Part shown: piece by piece, positions 29,700-38,988 of the stretch
Layout: the number at the start of each line of letters is the position of its first letter
Numbering within the stretch: the stretch's first letter is position 1
From: Gluconacetobacter diazotrophicus PA1 5
Lineage (GTDB): Bacteria; Pseudomonadota; Alphaproteobacteria; Acetobacterales; Acetobacteraceae
Direction of reading: 5' to 3'
Length of the DNA stretch: 64,000 nt
Assembly (NCBI RefSeq): GCF_000021325.1
Contig: NC_011365.1
Location: 1,460,501-1,524,500 of the forward strand
Notes under the pieces: model-generated
What the model was told of the DNA's origin: nothing
What the model saw: the letters and a program-made list of their open reading frames with translations, nothing else
Database searches by the model: none
Translations under genes and position numbers: made by a program

Positions 29700-30393
29700 C
29701 CCCGACCTCCATGATCCATGATGCGGGGCGGCCGCCCCGATGGCGCAGCAGGTCCACCGACCAGTGCGCGACGCCCACGCCCGGCACCGTGGGATACGCC
29801 GCCAGCACGGCGCCCGACGGCAGGGGGCCGATGCGCCAGCGGGTCGCGCAGGCCGTCGGCTGCAGCAGGGCGGGATCGTCCGGCCGGCTGGATCGCCGGA
29901 TCAGGAATCCCGTCACGCCGGCGGCTTCCGCCGCCAGTTGCAGCCGCCGCGATGCCGTCAGCGACAATGCCCCGTCCAGTTCCGCCACCACCGCGACGAC
30001 GCCCCGGCTGTGGAGCGCGTCCTCGCACACCGCCAGGCGATCCCCGGCCTCGGCCGCGATGCACAGCAGGCGGCCGGGATCGACACCCGCCCGGACCAGG
30101 CCGGGCCCATACAGGTCGAACCCGCCCCCGATCCAGGCCACGGGCCCCGGCGCCAGCCCCAGAATATGCGCCACGAACCGCGCCGGCAGCGCCGCCAGGG
30201 CAGTATCGCCGCCACGTCCCGTCACCTCGTGCACCGTGCCGCGCGGCAGGCCGCCCCCCAGATGCCGGTCGACCTGCGGCACCCCCAGGGGCCAGAACGC
30301 CGACAGGGATGCACCCTCCCCCCGGCCGTGCTCGATCCGCGCGATCTGCGCACGCAGGCGGGCCAGCAGGTCAGTGCGCTCCGTTCCGGTCAT
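29596..30393 (-). CDS. imuA: SOS mutagenesis protein ImuA
   Basis: A 265-residue RecA-like protein of the ImuA family, needed for DnaE2-dependent mutagenesis. FWPLGVPQVDRHLGGGLPRG, followed by HEVTGRGGDTALAALPARF, is the typical N-terminal half. The C-terminus is an Ala/Thr-rich tail read in a second frame over imuB. The ATG at 30393 is preceded by GGAGGGGAGA. A LexA-type box lies 18 bases upstream, so the cassette is SOS-induced. Confidence 0.94.
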   Translation of the reverse strand: MTGTERTDLLARLRAQIARIEHGRGEGASLSAFWPLGVPQVDRHLGGGLPRGTVHEVTGRGGDTALAALPARFVAHILGLAPGPVAWIGGGFDLYGPGLVRAGVDPGRLLCIAAEAGDRLAVCEDALHSRGVVAVVAELDGALSLTASRRLQLAAEAAGVTGFLIRRSSRPDDPALLQPTACATRWRIGPLPSGAVLAAYPTVPGVGVAHWSVDLLRHRGGRPASWIMEVGDAPHRLALAAVPAGRTAAAATRGAAGPAAGHAVA

Positions 30394-30410
30394 TCTCCCC
30401 TCCAAGAGAA

Positions 30411-30425
30411 GAACATATAGTGAAC
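30411..30425 (-). promoter_or_regulatory. LexA (SOS) box of imuA-imuB-dnaE2
   Basis: GAAC-N7-GAAC on the plus strand, which is GTTC-N7-GTTC towards imuA. This direct repeat is the established alphaproteobacterial LexA operator. It sits 18 bases before the imuA ATG, in the 69-base gap to the SDR gene. Confidence 0.93.
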
Positions 30426-30462
30426 AAATTGCCCGTGGGAAAGCGGAATTCGCCGCCCGCGC

Positions 30463-31329
30463 CTACCTGCCGCCGCCGCGCCGGACGAAACGCCGGTAGC
30501 CCAGCCGGCCGGCCAGGGTCAGGACCGGCAGGGCCAGGTCCAGCAGCCGGGGCAGCAGCAGGCAGAGATTGGCGAACAGCCCGTCCATGGCCGGCAGGAA
30601 GGTTTCCCGCCGGGGATGGCGGCAGATCCGCACGATGCGGCGTGCGACGTGGTCCGGGTCGGCCGGGGCGCTGACGAAATTCAGGACCGATCCTCCCTCG
30701 GCCATTTCCCGGCGCAGCATCGGCGTATCCACGGCAGCGGGAAAGACGGACGAGACACGGATTCCCTGTTTCCGGACCTCCCGCGCCAGACACATCGCAT
30801 AGCCACGCAGGCCGAATTTCGCGGCCGTATAGGCCCCGCAGCCCGCCAGCGGCAGCGCGCCGGCCATGGAATTGACGAAGACGACATGCCCGCCGCGCTG
30901 CATCCGCCCCAGCAGGCGCGCCGTCAGGTCGATCGGCCCCGTCAGGTTGACCGCGACCTGCGCGGCCAGTTCGTCCGCGCCCTGCGCGGCGCTGTCCCCG
31001 GGATGGATCACCCCGGCGCAATGGACCAGCAGGCTGACCGGCCCATCCTGCGCCAGGATGGCCGAGGATGCCGCCGCGATCGATTCGGCCCGTCCCAGAT
31101 CGCAGGCCCGCAGCGTAACGGGCATGTCGTCCGCGAACCCCGCGCCGGCCATCGCGCCGGCCATCGCACCCTGGCGCGACAGGACCGTCACCCGGTAACC
31201 GGCCCCGGCCAGCAATTCCACCACCCGCCGCCCGATCCCGCCCGTCCCGCCGGTCACGACCGCCAGGGGCCGCCCCCCATCGGCAACGGCGGGCGCGGGA
31301 GAAGCCAGGATCTCGGCAGTATCGGTCAC
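30463..31329 (-). CDS. Short-chain dehydrogenase/reductase
   Basis: A 288-residue classical SDR. The cofactor motif is VVTGGTGGIGRRV (about residues 23-35), then LVHCAGVIHPG. The catalytic Ser and YTAAK lie at SMAGALPLAGCGAYTAAKFG. The C-terminal 45 residues are basic and hydrophobic (LLPRLLDLALPVLTLAGRL), possibly a membrane anchor. The GTG start shares its G with the histidine-kinase stop. Co-transcription with a two-component system is unusual, and its substrate is unknown. Confidence 0.88.
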   Translation of the reverse strand: MTDTAEILASPAPAVADGGRPLAVVTGGTGGIGRRVVELLAGAGYRVTVLSRQGAMAGAMAGAGFADDMPVTLRACDLGRAESIAAASSAILAQDGPVSLLVHCAGVIHPGDSAAQGADELAAQVAVNLTGPIDLTARLLGRMQRGGHVVFVNSMAGALPLAGCGAYTAAKFGLRGYAMCLAREVRKQGIRVSSVFPAAVDTPMLRREMAEGGSVLNFVSAPADPDHVARRIVRICRHPRRETFLPAMDGLFANLCLLLPRLLDLALPVLTLAGRLGYRRFVRRGGGR

Positions 31330-32771
31330 TATCTGTCCCCCAGGCGAGTCGGCCCGTCGGTTGGGTCAATCGAGGCGATATGCGGCAGGATGACGGTGCA
31401 ACGCAAACCGGGCCGGTTGTCCGACAGGGCGATCGTGCCGCCATGCAGCCGCACGATCGCCCGCACCAGGCTGAGGCCCAGCCCGCTGCCGGGCACCGAC
31501 CGGCTGTCGTCCAGCCGGACGAAACGGTGGAAGACCCGTTCGCGGCTGTCGGGCGGAATGCCGGCCCCGTCATCGGCCACCACCAGCATGATCCGGTCGC
31601 CCGACAGCGTGGCCCCGACGGTGATGTGGCTGCCATGCGGCGTGTGGTTGATCGCGTTTTCCACCAGGTTCGACAGCATCTGCATCAGCAGGACCGGATC
31701 GCCCATGACGGTCCCGGAAACCGGACCGGAATCGAGGGAGCGGACGGCCAGGGCCTGTCCCCGGTCCTCGGCCACCGGACGAAAAAGGTCCACGACCTCC
31801 CTGACCAGACCGCCCACGGCGACGGGCATGACGGTGCCGGTCGAAATCGCGGCCTCGATCTGCGACAGCCGCAGCAGCGACGAGAAGATTTCCAGCGCCG
31901 AATCCAGGTCCTCGACCGCGTCCTCGATGGTGGCGCGGAACGCATCGGGCGTGTGGTCGGCGACCGATGCCGCTTCCAGCCGCTGTCGCAGGCGCGAGAG
32001 CGGGCGGCGCATGTCGTGCGCGATGTCGTTCGAGACCTGCTGCAGGCTGGCGATCAGCCGTTCGTTGCGCTCCAGCATCGCGTTGAGGGCGTGGGCCAGG
32101 TCATCGAATTCGTCATTCGCCCCCTGATGGGGAATCCGCTGCGAGAGATCGCCGTTCATGATCCGCCGCGCGATCGCGCCGATCGTCTCGATCCGGCCCA
32201 GGATGATGGCGCTGAGGATCAGGCCGCCCCCCACGCCCAGCACGGCGAACCCCACGAGACTCCAGCCCACGACGATCCGGAATTCATGCCGCAGCCGGCG
32301 CAGGGGCGATGCATCGATCCCCACGAAGAAATAACCGCCATCGACCAGGACCAGGCCCTGGCCGTACACCAGGCCGTTCGCCTCGCCGAAGGGCCGCCGA
32401 TGCGCCCGCGACAGCCAGCGACTGCCGGGCACGGGGCGCAGATTCAGCATGTTGCCCGCCATGACGTGGCCCGAACCATCCTGCAGCAGATAGAAGAAAT
32501 CCGGTTCATGGCGCACCAGGTCCCGCACGACCGGCAGAAGATGCTCCAGGTCCCGCGTGCCGGCCGCCGACAGGGCTTCCGCCTGTTCCGTCGTGGCGGC
32601 ACGGCGGATCTGGCCTTCCAGCGAACGCTGGCTCCGCCATCCCGACAGCAGGATCACCAGGATGCCCGACAGCATCAGGAACCCCGCGAACAGGATGACG
32701 ATCCGGAAGGACAGGCTGGACGTGAGCCGCCGCAAGGTGCGGAACCGGCCCCTGCCGGCCGGGGACATCAT
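31329..32771 (-). CDS. Sensor histidine kinase
   Basis: A 480-residue membrane kinase. TM1 (about 22-44) and TM2 (about 167-190) flank a periplasmic sensor of about 120 residues. A HAMP domain follows (190-242), then the H-box NDIAHDMRRPLSRL with His252. N, G1 and G2 boxes follow (NLVENAINHT, ADDGAGIP, GSGLGLSLV). The ATG at 32771 overlaps the response-regulator stop (TGATG). A much longer upstream reading in this frame belongs to no real protein. The signal is unknown. Confidence 0.94.
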   Translation of the reverse strand: MMSPAGRGRFRTLRRLTSSLSFRIVILFAGFLMLSGILVILLSGWRSQRSLEGQIRRAATTEQAEALSAAGTRDLEHLLPVVRDLVRHEPDFFYLLQDGSGHVMAGNMLNLRPVPGSRWLSRAHRRPFGEANGLVYGQGLVLVDGGYFFVGIDASPLRRLRHEFRIVVGWSLVGFAVLGVGGGLILSAIILGRIETIGAIARRIMNGDLSQRIPHQGANDEFDDLAHALNAMLERNERLIASLQQVSNDIAHDMRRPLSRLRQRLEAASVADHTPDAFRATIEDAVEDLDSALEIFSSLLRLSQIEAAISTGTVMPVAVGGLVREVVDLFRPVAEDRGQALAVRSLDSGPVSGTVMGDPVLLMQMLSNLVENAINHTPHGSHITVGATLSGDRIMLVVADDGAGIPPDSRERVFHRFVRLDDSRSVPGSGLGLSLVRAIVRLHGGTIALSDNRPGLRCTVILPHIASIDPTDGPTRLGDR

Positions 32772-33475
32772 CACGATTCCGCGCCCGCCACGCCGCCCAT
32801 GACGTAGCCGGCGCCACGAATGGTCTGGATCACCTGCCGCCCATCCGGCCCCAGCTTGTCGCGCAGGCGGCTGAGATGGGTTTCGACGAGATTCGTGTGC
32901 ACCGGAAAATCCACGTTCCAGGCGTGCAGCAGCATCCGCCGCGACAGGATCGTCCCTGGATTGCGCATGAAATATTCCAGGATCCTGACCTCCTGCGGCT
33001 GCAGGAACAGCTTTTCCCCATGACGCGTGACCTCGCGCGTCAGCAGGTCCAGCGTGATGCCCGCCGCCCGCAGGACGGTGGCGTCCCGCGCCAGGCCCAT
33101 CCGGCGCAGCAGGACCGCAACCCGGGCCGCCAGTTCGCGCACCGCGAACGGCTTGACCAGGTAATCGTCCGCCCCGCCCCGCAGGCCGCCGACGCGGCTG
33201 TTGACCCCGTCCATCGTGGTCAGGAACAGGACGGGGATGCGAATTCCGACCTCGCGCACGCGCTTCAGAATCGCCATGCCATCCAGGCCCGGCAGCATCC
33301 GGTCCAGCACGATGACGTCCCAGTGCCGGCCCAGGGCCGCCGACAGCCCGTCGGTACCGTTGGCGACCCACGTCACGCCGATCCCGTCCCGCGCCAGGCC
33401 ATCGCGAACATAGGCGGCCGTATGAGGATCGTCTTCGACCAGGAGCAACCGGACAGGGGAAGGAACATGGGTCAT
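32771..33475 (-). CDS. OmpR-family response regulator
   Basis: A 234-residue regulator. The receiver domain has the acidic pocket LVEDD (14-16), phospho-acceptor Asp58 in VIVLDRM, and the LVKPF lysine. The C-terminal winged helix ends VIQTIRGAGYVM. It is first in the operon regulator-kinase-SDR. The 104 bases upstream (33476-33579) hold its promoter; no clear repeat for autoregulation was seen. Confidence 0.95.
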   Translation of the reverse strand: MTHVPSPVRLLLVEDDPHTAAYVRDGLARDGIGVTWVANGTDGLSAALGRHWDVIVLDRMLPGLDGMAILKRVREVGIRIPVLFLTTMDGVNSRVGGLRGGADDYLVKPFAVRELAARVAVLLRRMGLARDATVLRAAGITLDLLTREVTRHGEKLFLQPQEVRILEYFMRNPGTILSRRMLLHAWNVDFPVHTNLVETHLSRLRDKLGPDGRQVIQTIRGAGYVMGGVAGAES

Positions 33476-33579
33476 GGGGCCCCGCCGAGGATAAAGCCGC
33501 CCTCCCCCTCGTAAAGGGCGTCCACGGTAGATTGGGATTTTTTAAGATAGGCCGGATCAGGTGCTTGCGGACGACGATC

Positions 33580-34671
33580 CTAACCATCGACCCGCTGCGC
33601 CCGGACGATGGCGTCCAGGAACATGCGCGCGCAGGAATCCCAACTGAAGCGTGCCGCATGGGCGCGACAGGCCGCGCGGTCGCCCTTCAGCGCGGCCAGG
33701 ATATTGGTCCGCAGGTCCGGGCCGATCGCCCCAACCGCCGAGACCCCGGGCGGCAGGATGTCGCGCGGGCCCGTCACGTCGAACGCCGCGACCGGCAGGC
33801 CGCAGGACAGGGCTTCCAGGATCACCAGCCCGAACGTGTCGGTCAGGCTGGGAAACACGAACACGTCGCTGGCGGCATAGGCCGCCGCCAGGTCGGCACC
33901 GTCCAGGTAACCGGTGAACACGACGCCGGGGTAGCGCGCAGCCAGTTCGGCGCGGTCCGGCCCGTCCCCCACCACGATCCTGGTCCCCGGCAGGTCGAGA
34001 TCGAGGAAGGCCGTCAAATTCTTCTCGACCGCCACCCGCCCGACCGAGAGCAGATAGGGCCCCGGCACGCCGTGGAGCGCCTGCCAGTCATGCCCGGTCG
34101 TGCCGGGGCGGAACCGGTCGGCATCGACACCGCGCGTCCAGCATTCCAGGTGCCGGAAGCCGCGATCGTTCAATTCCCCCAGCATGCTGGGGGTCGGCAC
34201 CAGTGTCAGTGCCGCCGCCGCATGGAACCAGCGCAGGAAGCGGTAGGGCAGACGTGTCGAAAGACCGGTGCGCGCGCGGATATATTCCGGAAAGCGCGTA
34301 TGGAACGAGGTCGTGAAGCATCGCCCGTTACGGATCGCCCAGCGGCGGGCGGCCAGGCCCAGCGGGCCCTCGGTCACGATATGGATCGCGTCGGGCCGGA
34401 ATTCCGCGATCAGCCGGGACATCTCCCGCCCGGGCAGGATGCTCAGCCGGATTTCCGGATAGGTCGGGCACGGCACGGTGCGGAACAGGTGTGGACCGAC
34501 GACCCGAACGATCTGGCCCATCGCCCGCAATTCGTCGCTGAGGCGCGAGATGGTGCGGACCACGCCGTTGACCTGGGGATACCAGGCATCGCTGACGATC
34601 AGGATGCGCAAGGCACGCGGAGCCACCGTGACGCGCGGTGCCGTGTCGAGAACCGCAAGCTGCGCCGTCAT
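33580..34671 (-). CDS. GT4-type glycosyltransferase
   Basis: A 363-residue GT-B enzyme. The N-terminus LRILIVSDAWYPQVNGVVRT is typical of mannosyl- or glucosyltransferases acting on lipids. The nucleotide-sugar site is DVFVFPSLTDTFGLVILEAL, with the EX7E pattern. The start ATG directly abuts the stop of the upstream phosphoesterase. This pair recurs in alphaproteobacteria and suggests glycolipid or envelope lipid work at the inner face of the membrane. Confidence 0.9.
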   Translation of the reverse strand: MTAQLAVLDTAPRVTVAPRALRILIVSDAWYPQVNGVVRTISRLSDELRAMGQIVRVVGPHLFRTVPCPTYPEIRLSILPGREMSRLIAEFRPDAIHIVTEGPLGLAARRWAIRNGRCFTTSFHTRFPEYIRARTGLSTRLPYRFLRWFHAAAALTLVPTPSMLGELNDRGFRHLECWTRGVDADRFRPGTTGHDWQALHGVPGPYLLSVGRVAVEKNLTAFLDLDLPGTRIVVGDGPDRAELAARYPGVVFTGYLDGADLAAAYAASDVFVFPSLTDTFGLVILEALSCGLPVAAFDVTGPRDILPPGVSAVGAIGPDLRTNILAALKGDRAACRAHAARFSWDSCARMFLDAIVRAQRVDG

Positions 34672-35499
34672 TCAGGCACCGGCCGGGAACAGGAACGAGG
34701 CCAGGCGCGACGGCGCCCCGGTCCGGCGGCGGACATCGGTCATGTCCAGCAATTCCATGCTGCCGTCATGATGTTCCACCAGGGCGCTGCAGCTTTCGAC
34801 CCAGTCGCCGTCATTCATGTAGAGTATCCCGTCCAGATCCTTGATGACGGCATGATGGATGTGGCCGCAGATCACGCCGTCCACCCCGCGCCGCCGGGCC
34901 TCGTCCGCCACGGCGGTCTCGAACCGGTCGATGGCCATCAAGGCGCCCTTCACCTGCCGCTTCAGCCATTGCGACAGCGACCGATAGGGCAGGCCCAGGC
35001 GGCGGCGCACCTGGTTGAACCAGCGATTGACGACCAGCGCCACGGTATAGGCCCGGTCGCCCAGCATCGCCAGGAACGGGGCATAGCGGACCACGCTGTC
35101 GAATTCATCCCCATGCAGGACGAGGAACCTCTTGCCCGAAGCGGTCACGTGCTCGACCTGCCCGCACAGCCTGATGCCCGCGACTTCCAGCCTGTGAGGC
35201 AGCAGGCGGCGGAAAATTTCGTCATGATTGCCCGGGATATAGAAAATCTCGGTCCCCGTGCGGCCCATGCGCAGGATCAGGTTCACGACGTCGTCGTGAT
35301 GGGCGTTCCAGAACCAGGACCGCTTGAGCTTCCATCCGTCGATGATGTCACCGACCAGATAGAGACGCTGGCATGTCACGTTGCGCAGGAATTCCGCCAG
35401 CAGGTCCGCGCGGCAGTCGCGCGTGCCCAGATGAACGTCCGAAAGGAAGACGGCCCGATAGCTGGCGGAGGCGGGTCGGTCGTTCAGAATCACGTTCAT
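34672..35499 (-). CDS. LpxH-like calcineurin-type phosphoesterase
   Basis: About 275 residues. The metallophosphoesterase motifs are complete: SDVHLGTRD, GDIIDGW, GNHDEIF, LHGDEFD and GHIHHA. Homologues are named UDP-2,3-diacylglucosamine pyrophosphatase (lipid A synthesis) or LpxH2. Whether this one makes lipid X is not certain. It may start at the ATG at 35499 or at a GTG at 35511. It is first in an operon with the glycosyltransferase. Confidence 0.87.
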   Translation of the reverse strand: MNVILNDRPASASYRAVFLSDVHLGTRDCRADLLAEFLRNVTCQRLYLVGDIIDGWKLKRSWFWNAHHDDVVNLILRMGRTGTEIFYIPGNHDEIFRRLLPHRLEVAGIRLCGQVEHVTASGKRFLVLHGDEFDSVVRYAPFLAMLGDRAYTVALVVNRWFNQVRRRLGLPYRSLSQWLKRQVKGALMAIDRFETAVADEARRRGVDGVICGHIHHAVIKDLDGILYMNDGDWVESCSALVEHHDGSMELLDMTDVRRRTGAPSRLASFLFPAGA

Positions 35500-35681
35500 C
35501 GCGAACAGCACACCCTGATGAGAGACGGGCCCCTTCTAGCCGCATCCCCCCGTTTCTTTTATGTATCTTTCGTGAAATCCCGACGCGGGACATCACCTGC
35601 CGCCAATAGCATGCCCACCCGCGGAACACTGAAAAATCGTGTCGGACTTGACAAGAAGATCTGGTACGATTAGAAGTATTT

Positions 35682-35872
35682 CGACGGTTCCTTCTTGTCA
35701 GAAGGATTAAAAGGGAACGAAGTGCGGATTACGGTCCAATGCTTCGGCTGTCCCCGCAACTGTAAGCGGTATGTCTGTGCGTCGCCGGATATCATGGTCC
35801 GGACCACTGGGAACACTCATCCCGGGAAGGTTATGCAGGACGTGATGCCGCAAGCCAGGAGACCTGCCGTCT
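35682..35872 (+). ncRNA. Cobalamin riboswitch
   Basis: P1 can form between GACGG (35683-35687) and CCGTC (35867-35871). Conserved blocks in order are GGTTCC, TTAAAAGGGAAC, GCTGTCCCCGCAACTGTAAG, the CCACTGGGAA element and the B12-box-like GCCAGGAGACCTGCC. It lies 134 bases upstream of btuB and should lower expression when adenosylcobalamin is plentiful. btuB itself has only a weak Shine-Dalgarno. Confidence 0.97.
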
Positions 35873-36005
35873 GCATTGGTTGCGACCGGGAACTGTCGGG
35901 CGGGGTGTCCTGACGGTGTGGTGTCATCGTCCGTCGCACAGACGGGCGGCCTTATGACAGTACGCTCTCGTGGCAACGATGATGTGACCGCGAGACCTGG
36001 ACCTG

Positions 36006-38150
36006 ATGAGTGTTTTCCGTAATCTGTTGATCGCTTCGAGCACGTTCGTGGCGATGGGAACCTGCGTGGCGCAGGCTGACGAGCCCGCGAAGCAAGCTGC
36101 CCCGGCCAAGCGATCGAAGCCACATGTTGTCCAGGGCGGCGACCAGGCCGGCAAGTCGAAGCCCGCGACCACGTCATCGAACGTCCCGGCCCGGACATCC
36201 AGCCCCGCCGTTTCCACGCAGACCGCCGAACTGCCCGAACTGATCAGTGTCAGTGCCGCGCGCCGGCCGACCTCGGTCGACGATATCGGCACCAGCATGA
36301 CGATCGTGACCGAACAGCAGATCCAGACCCAGCAGCGCCGGGGACTGGCCGATATCCTGGAGCGCCAGCCGGGCCTGAACGTCGTGCAGACGGGTGGCCC
36401 CGGGGGGACGACATCCATTTTCATGCGCGGCAACAACGCGAACGAGGTCAAGGTCCGTCTGGACGGCATGGACGTCAATGACGGCAGTTCCGCCCAGGGT
36501 ATGTTCGACGCCGCCCAGTTCATGACGGACGGCATGGGACGGATCGAGATCCTGCGCGGCCCGCAAAGCGGCCTGTATGGCGCGGATGCCATGGCAGGCG
36601 TGATCGATATCACCACGGCGCAGGGGGAAGGCCGCTTCAAGCCCTTCGTCCGGATCGAAGGCGGCGGATACGGCACCTTCAACCAGGTCTTCGGCGCGCG
36701 CGGCAGCAAGGGGCGCTTCCATTACAACGTTGAATTTTCCCATTACCGAATGGACGGATTCAACAACATCCCGTCTTATATCGAGCGCGCCTACAACGCC
36801 GACTGGCGGCAGCGCCACGAAGGCAATCGCAACGACAACCGCAGCGCCAATATCCGCCTGGGGTATGATGTTGCCCGCAATTTCGACCTGGGCCTGACGA
36901 CCCGCCTGATACAGGGAAACAACCACAGCTATTCCCTCTATGACCTGCAAAACGAGTATTTCGGATATTCCGGCGTGCGCGAACAAAACAACACGAACGA
37001 GGCGATCGTGCGGGGTACGGCGCATCATGTCTCGTTCAACGGGCTGTTCGACCAGGTGATCGGCCTGGGATACATGACCAACCGCAATCGCTGGACGGAG
37101 ACGGGAACGAGCTATGGCAGCCCGATCAACCCCGATCCCGATTACTACCGTTCCGACCGGTTGAAGATCGACTGGCACGGCACGTTCAATTTCCGGCAGT
37201 ACGGTCAGTTCATGGTCGGCGCCGAACATTTCCACGAGACATTCAATACCAGCCAGGCCGGCGGCATTTCTGGTCCCGGATATGACACGTCCGCCGGCAT
37301 GGACACGACCGCCGGATACGGGCAGTACCAGGGAAACTGGAACCACATCCTGTATGGCGCCGCCAATATCCGGTATGATGCGAATTCACGATACGGCAAC
37401 CATGTGACCTGGCGCGTGGCGCCCGCCATCCATGTTCCGGGCACCGGCACCATCATCAAGGCCAGCGCCGGTTCCGGATTTCATGGACCGTCCCTGTACC
37501 AGCTCTTCGCCAACCAGGGCGGGTACGGGTATTCCGAAAAGGGCAATCCGAACCTGAAGGCCGAACAACTGATCGGCTATGACGCCGGGGTCGAGCAGAA
37601 GCTGCTGCATGATAGCCTGAATTTCGGCGCGACCTGGTATGACAACCGGGTCCGGAACCTGATCCAGTCGACCCTGTCCATTGATTCCTCCTATAACTAC
37701 AACTATTCGTACGCCAACGTGGACCGGGCGCGCATGTACGGCGTGGAGGCCTTCCTGAACTGGAAGGCACGCCGCGACCTGCAGTTCAACCTGAGCTACA
37801 CCTGGACCCATGCGCGCAACGAGACGGACGATACGGAACTGCAGCGCCGTCCCCAGCATAAATTCAACTTCAACACGACATGGACGCCCATCCAGGACCT
37901 GACCTTTTCGGGAAACATCCTGTACACCAGCGCCTGGCGCGACCTGCCGGTCATCGGCAGCGAATCATGCAGCGTATGCGCCAAGGGGCATGGCTATTTT
38001 ACGATCGATATCGCCGCCAATTACAAGATCAACAGATATGTCTCGGTCTATGCGCGCGCGGACAACCTGCTGAACAGGCAATATGAGGACCCGATCGGCT
38101 ACCTGCAGCCCGGGCGCGCGGGCTATGGCGGCTTTACGCTGAATTACTGA
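36006..38150 (+). CDS. btuB: TonB-dependent vitamin B12 receptor BtuB
   Basis: A 714-residue outer-membrane receptor. A signal peptide ends near VAQADEP, then a basic Pro/Lys-rich linker and a TonB box ELISVSA lead to the plug (TIVTEQQIQTQQRRGLADIL, SIFMRGNNANEVKVRLDGMD). The 22-strand barrel ends in the aromatic GYGGFTLNY. Riboswitch control and the following btuFCD identify cobalamin as the ligand. It is separated from btuF by one base. Confidence 0.94.
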   Translation: MSVFRNLLIASSTFVAMGTCVAQADEPAKQAAPAKRSKPHVVQGGDQAGKSKPATTSSNVPARTSSPAVSTQTAELPELISVSAARRPTSVDDIGTSMTIVTEQQIQTQQRRGLADILERQPGLNVVQTGGPGGTTSIFMRGNNANEVKVRLDGMDVNDGSSAQGMFDAAQFMTDGMGRIEILRGPQSGLYGADAMAGVIDITTAQGEGRFKPFVRIEGGGYGTFNQVFGARGSKGRFHYNVEFSHYRMDGFNNIPSYIERAYNADWRQRHEGNRNDNRSANIRLGYDVARNFDLGLTTRLIQGNNHSYSLYDLQNEYFGYSGVREQNNTNEAIVRGTAHHVSFNGLFDQVIGLGYMTNRNRWTETGTSYGSPINPDPDYYRSDRLKIDWHGTFNFRQYGQFMVGAEHFHETFNTSQAGGISGPGYDTSAGMDTTAGYGQYQGNWNHILYGAANIRYDANSRYGNHVTWRVAPAIHVPGTGTIIKASAGSGFHGPSLYQLFANQGGYGYSEKGNPNLKAEQLIGYDAGVEQKLLHDSLNFGATWYDNRVRNLIQSTLSIDSSYNYNYSYANVDRARMYGVEAFLNWKARRDLQFNLSYTWTHARNETDDTELQRRPQHKFNFNTTWTPIQDLTFSGNILYTSAWRDLPVIGSESCSVCAKGHGYFTIDIAANYKINRYVSVYARADNLLNRQYEDPIGYLQPGRAGYGGFTLNY

Positions 38151-38151
38151 C

Positions 38152-38988
38152 ATGAAACGGGCGCTCTGGGGCATGGTGGCGGGTTTGCTGGCATGGACCA
38201 GCGCGGGCCAGGGCCGGCCGTTGCCCCGGGTGGCGTCCCTGAACCTCTGCACGGACCAGCTTGTCCTGATGCTGGCCGAACCGGAGCAGATCGTCGGGCT
38301 GAGCCCGATTGCGCGGGACTGCTGGAGTTCCGTTCTGTGCGAACAGGCCCGCCATGCCCCCGTCATGCGGCCGACGGCGGAAAATATCGTCTCGGCCCGC
38401 CCCGACGTGGTGCTGGGGGGCGTCTATACGGCGGCGGTCGCCATGCAGGCGGCGCGGGAGGAAGGGGCCCGGGTCATTGCCTTTCCCCCCGTCAAGGCGC
38501 TGGCGGATATTCCCGCCCAGATCATGACGGTGGCGAATGCGGTCGGGGCGCCGGAGCGCGGGCGGGCGCTTGCCGATGCCTTCGTCGTCCGCCTTGCGTC
38601 CCTTTCGGCGGACCGCCGGCCCGATGATCCCACCGCCGCCATTTATGCCGCGAACGGCTTTGTCATGCACGGCGGATCGCTGCCGGACGACGTGCTGGCC
38701 CATGCCGGTTTTCGGAACTATGCGACCACCATGGACCTGGCGCCATCGCCCCGCCTGCCCATGGAAGTGCTGATCGCCCATCCGCCCGACCTGCTGATTC
38801 TGGATCGTTCCGGCCAGGGCCATTCGCTGGCGCAGGCCCTGCTGGACCATCCGGCCTTGCAGCAGGCTTTCGCGGGACGTCACCATCTGGACCTGCCCGC
38901 GCGCCTGTGGCTGTGTGGCCTGCCACAGACATTGGACAGTATCGCCATGCTGCGTGCCGCGCGCCAGGACCTTGGACCATCGCCGTGA
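38152..38988 (+). CDS. btuF: Cobalamin ABC transporter, substrate-binding protein BtuF
   Basis: A 278-residue periplasmic binding protein of the FecB/BtuF fold, with a signal peptide of about 20 residues. PRVASLNLCTDQLVLMLAEP and IVGLSPIARD are typical of this family. It delivers B12 from BtuB to the BtuCD permease. Its stop overlaps the btuC GTG start by 4 bases. Confidence 0.9.
   Translation: MKRALWGMVAGLLAWTSAGQGRPLPRVASLNLCTDQLVLMLAEPEQIVGLSPIARDCWSSVLCEQARHAPVMRPTAENIVSARPDVVLGGVYTAAVAMQAAREEGARVIAFPPVKALADIPAQIMTVANAVGAPERGRALADAFVVRLASLSADRRPDDPTAAIYAANGFVMHGGSLPDDVLAHAGFRNYATTMDLAPSPRLPMEVLIAHPPDLLILDRSGQGHSLAQALLDHPALQQAFAGRHHLDLPARLWLCGLPQTLDSIAMLRAARQDLGPSP

Noticed and set aside
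31329-33659. A 776-codon frame including the histidine kinase
   Set aside because: The first 296 codons are a shadow of the response regulator. The kinase starts at 32771.
35695-35913. A 72-codon frame with several Cys residues
   Set aside because: It lies wholly inside the cobalamin riboswitch; its conserved blocks are RNA motifs, not protein.
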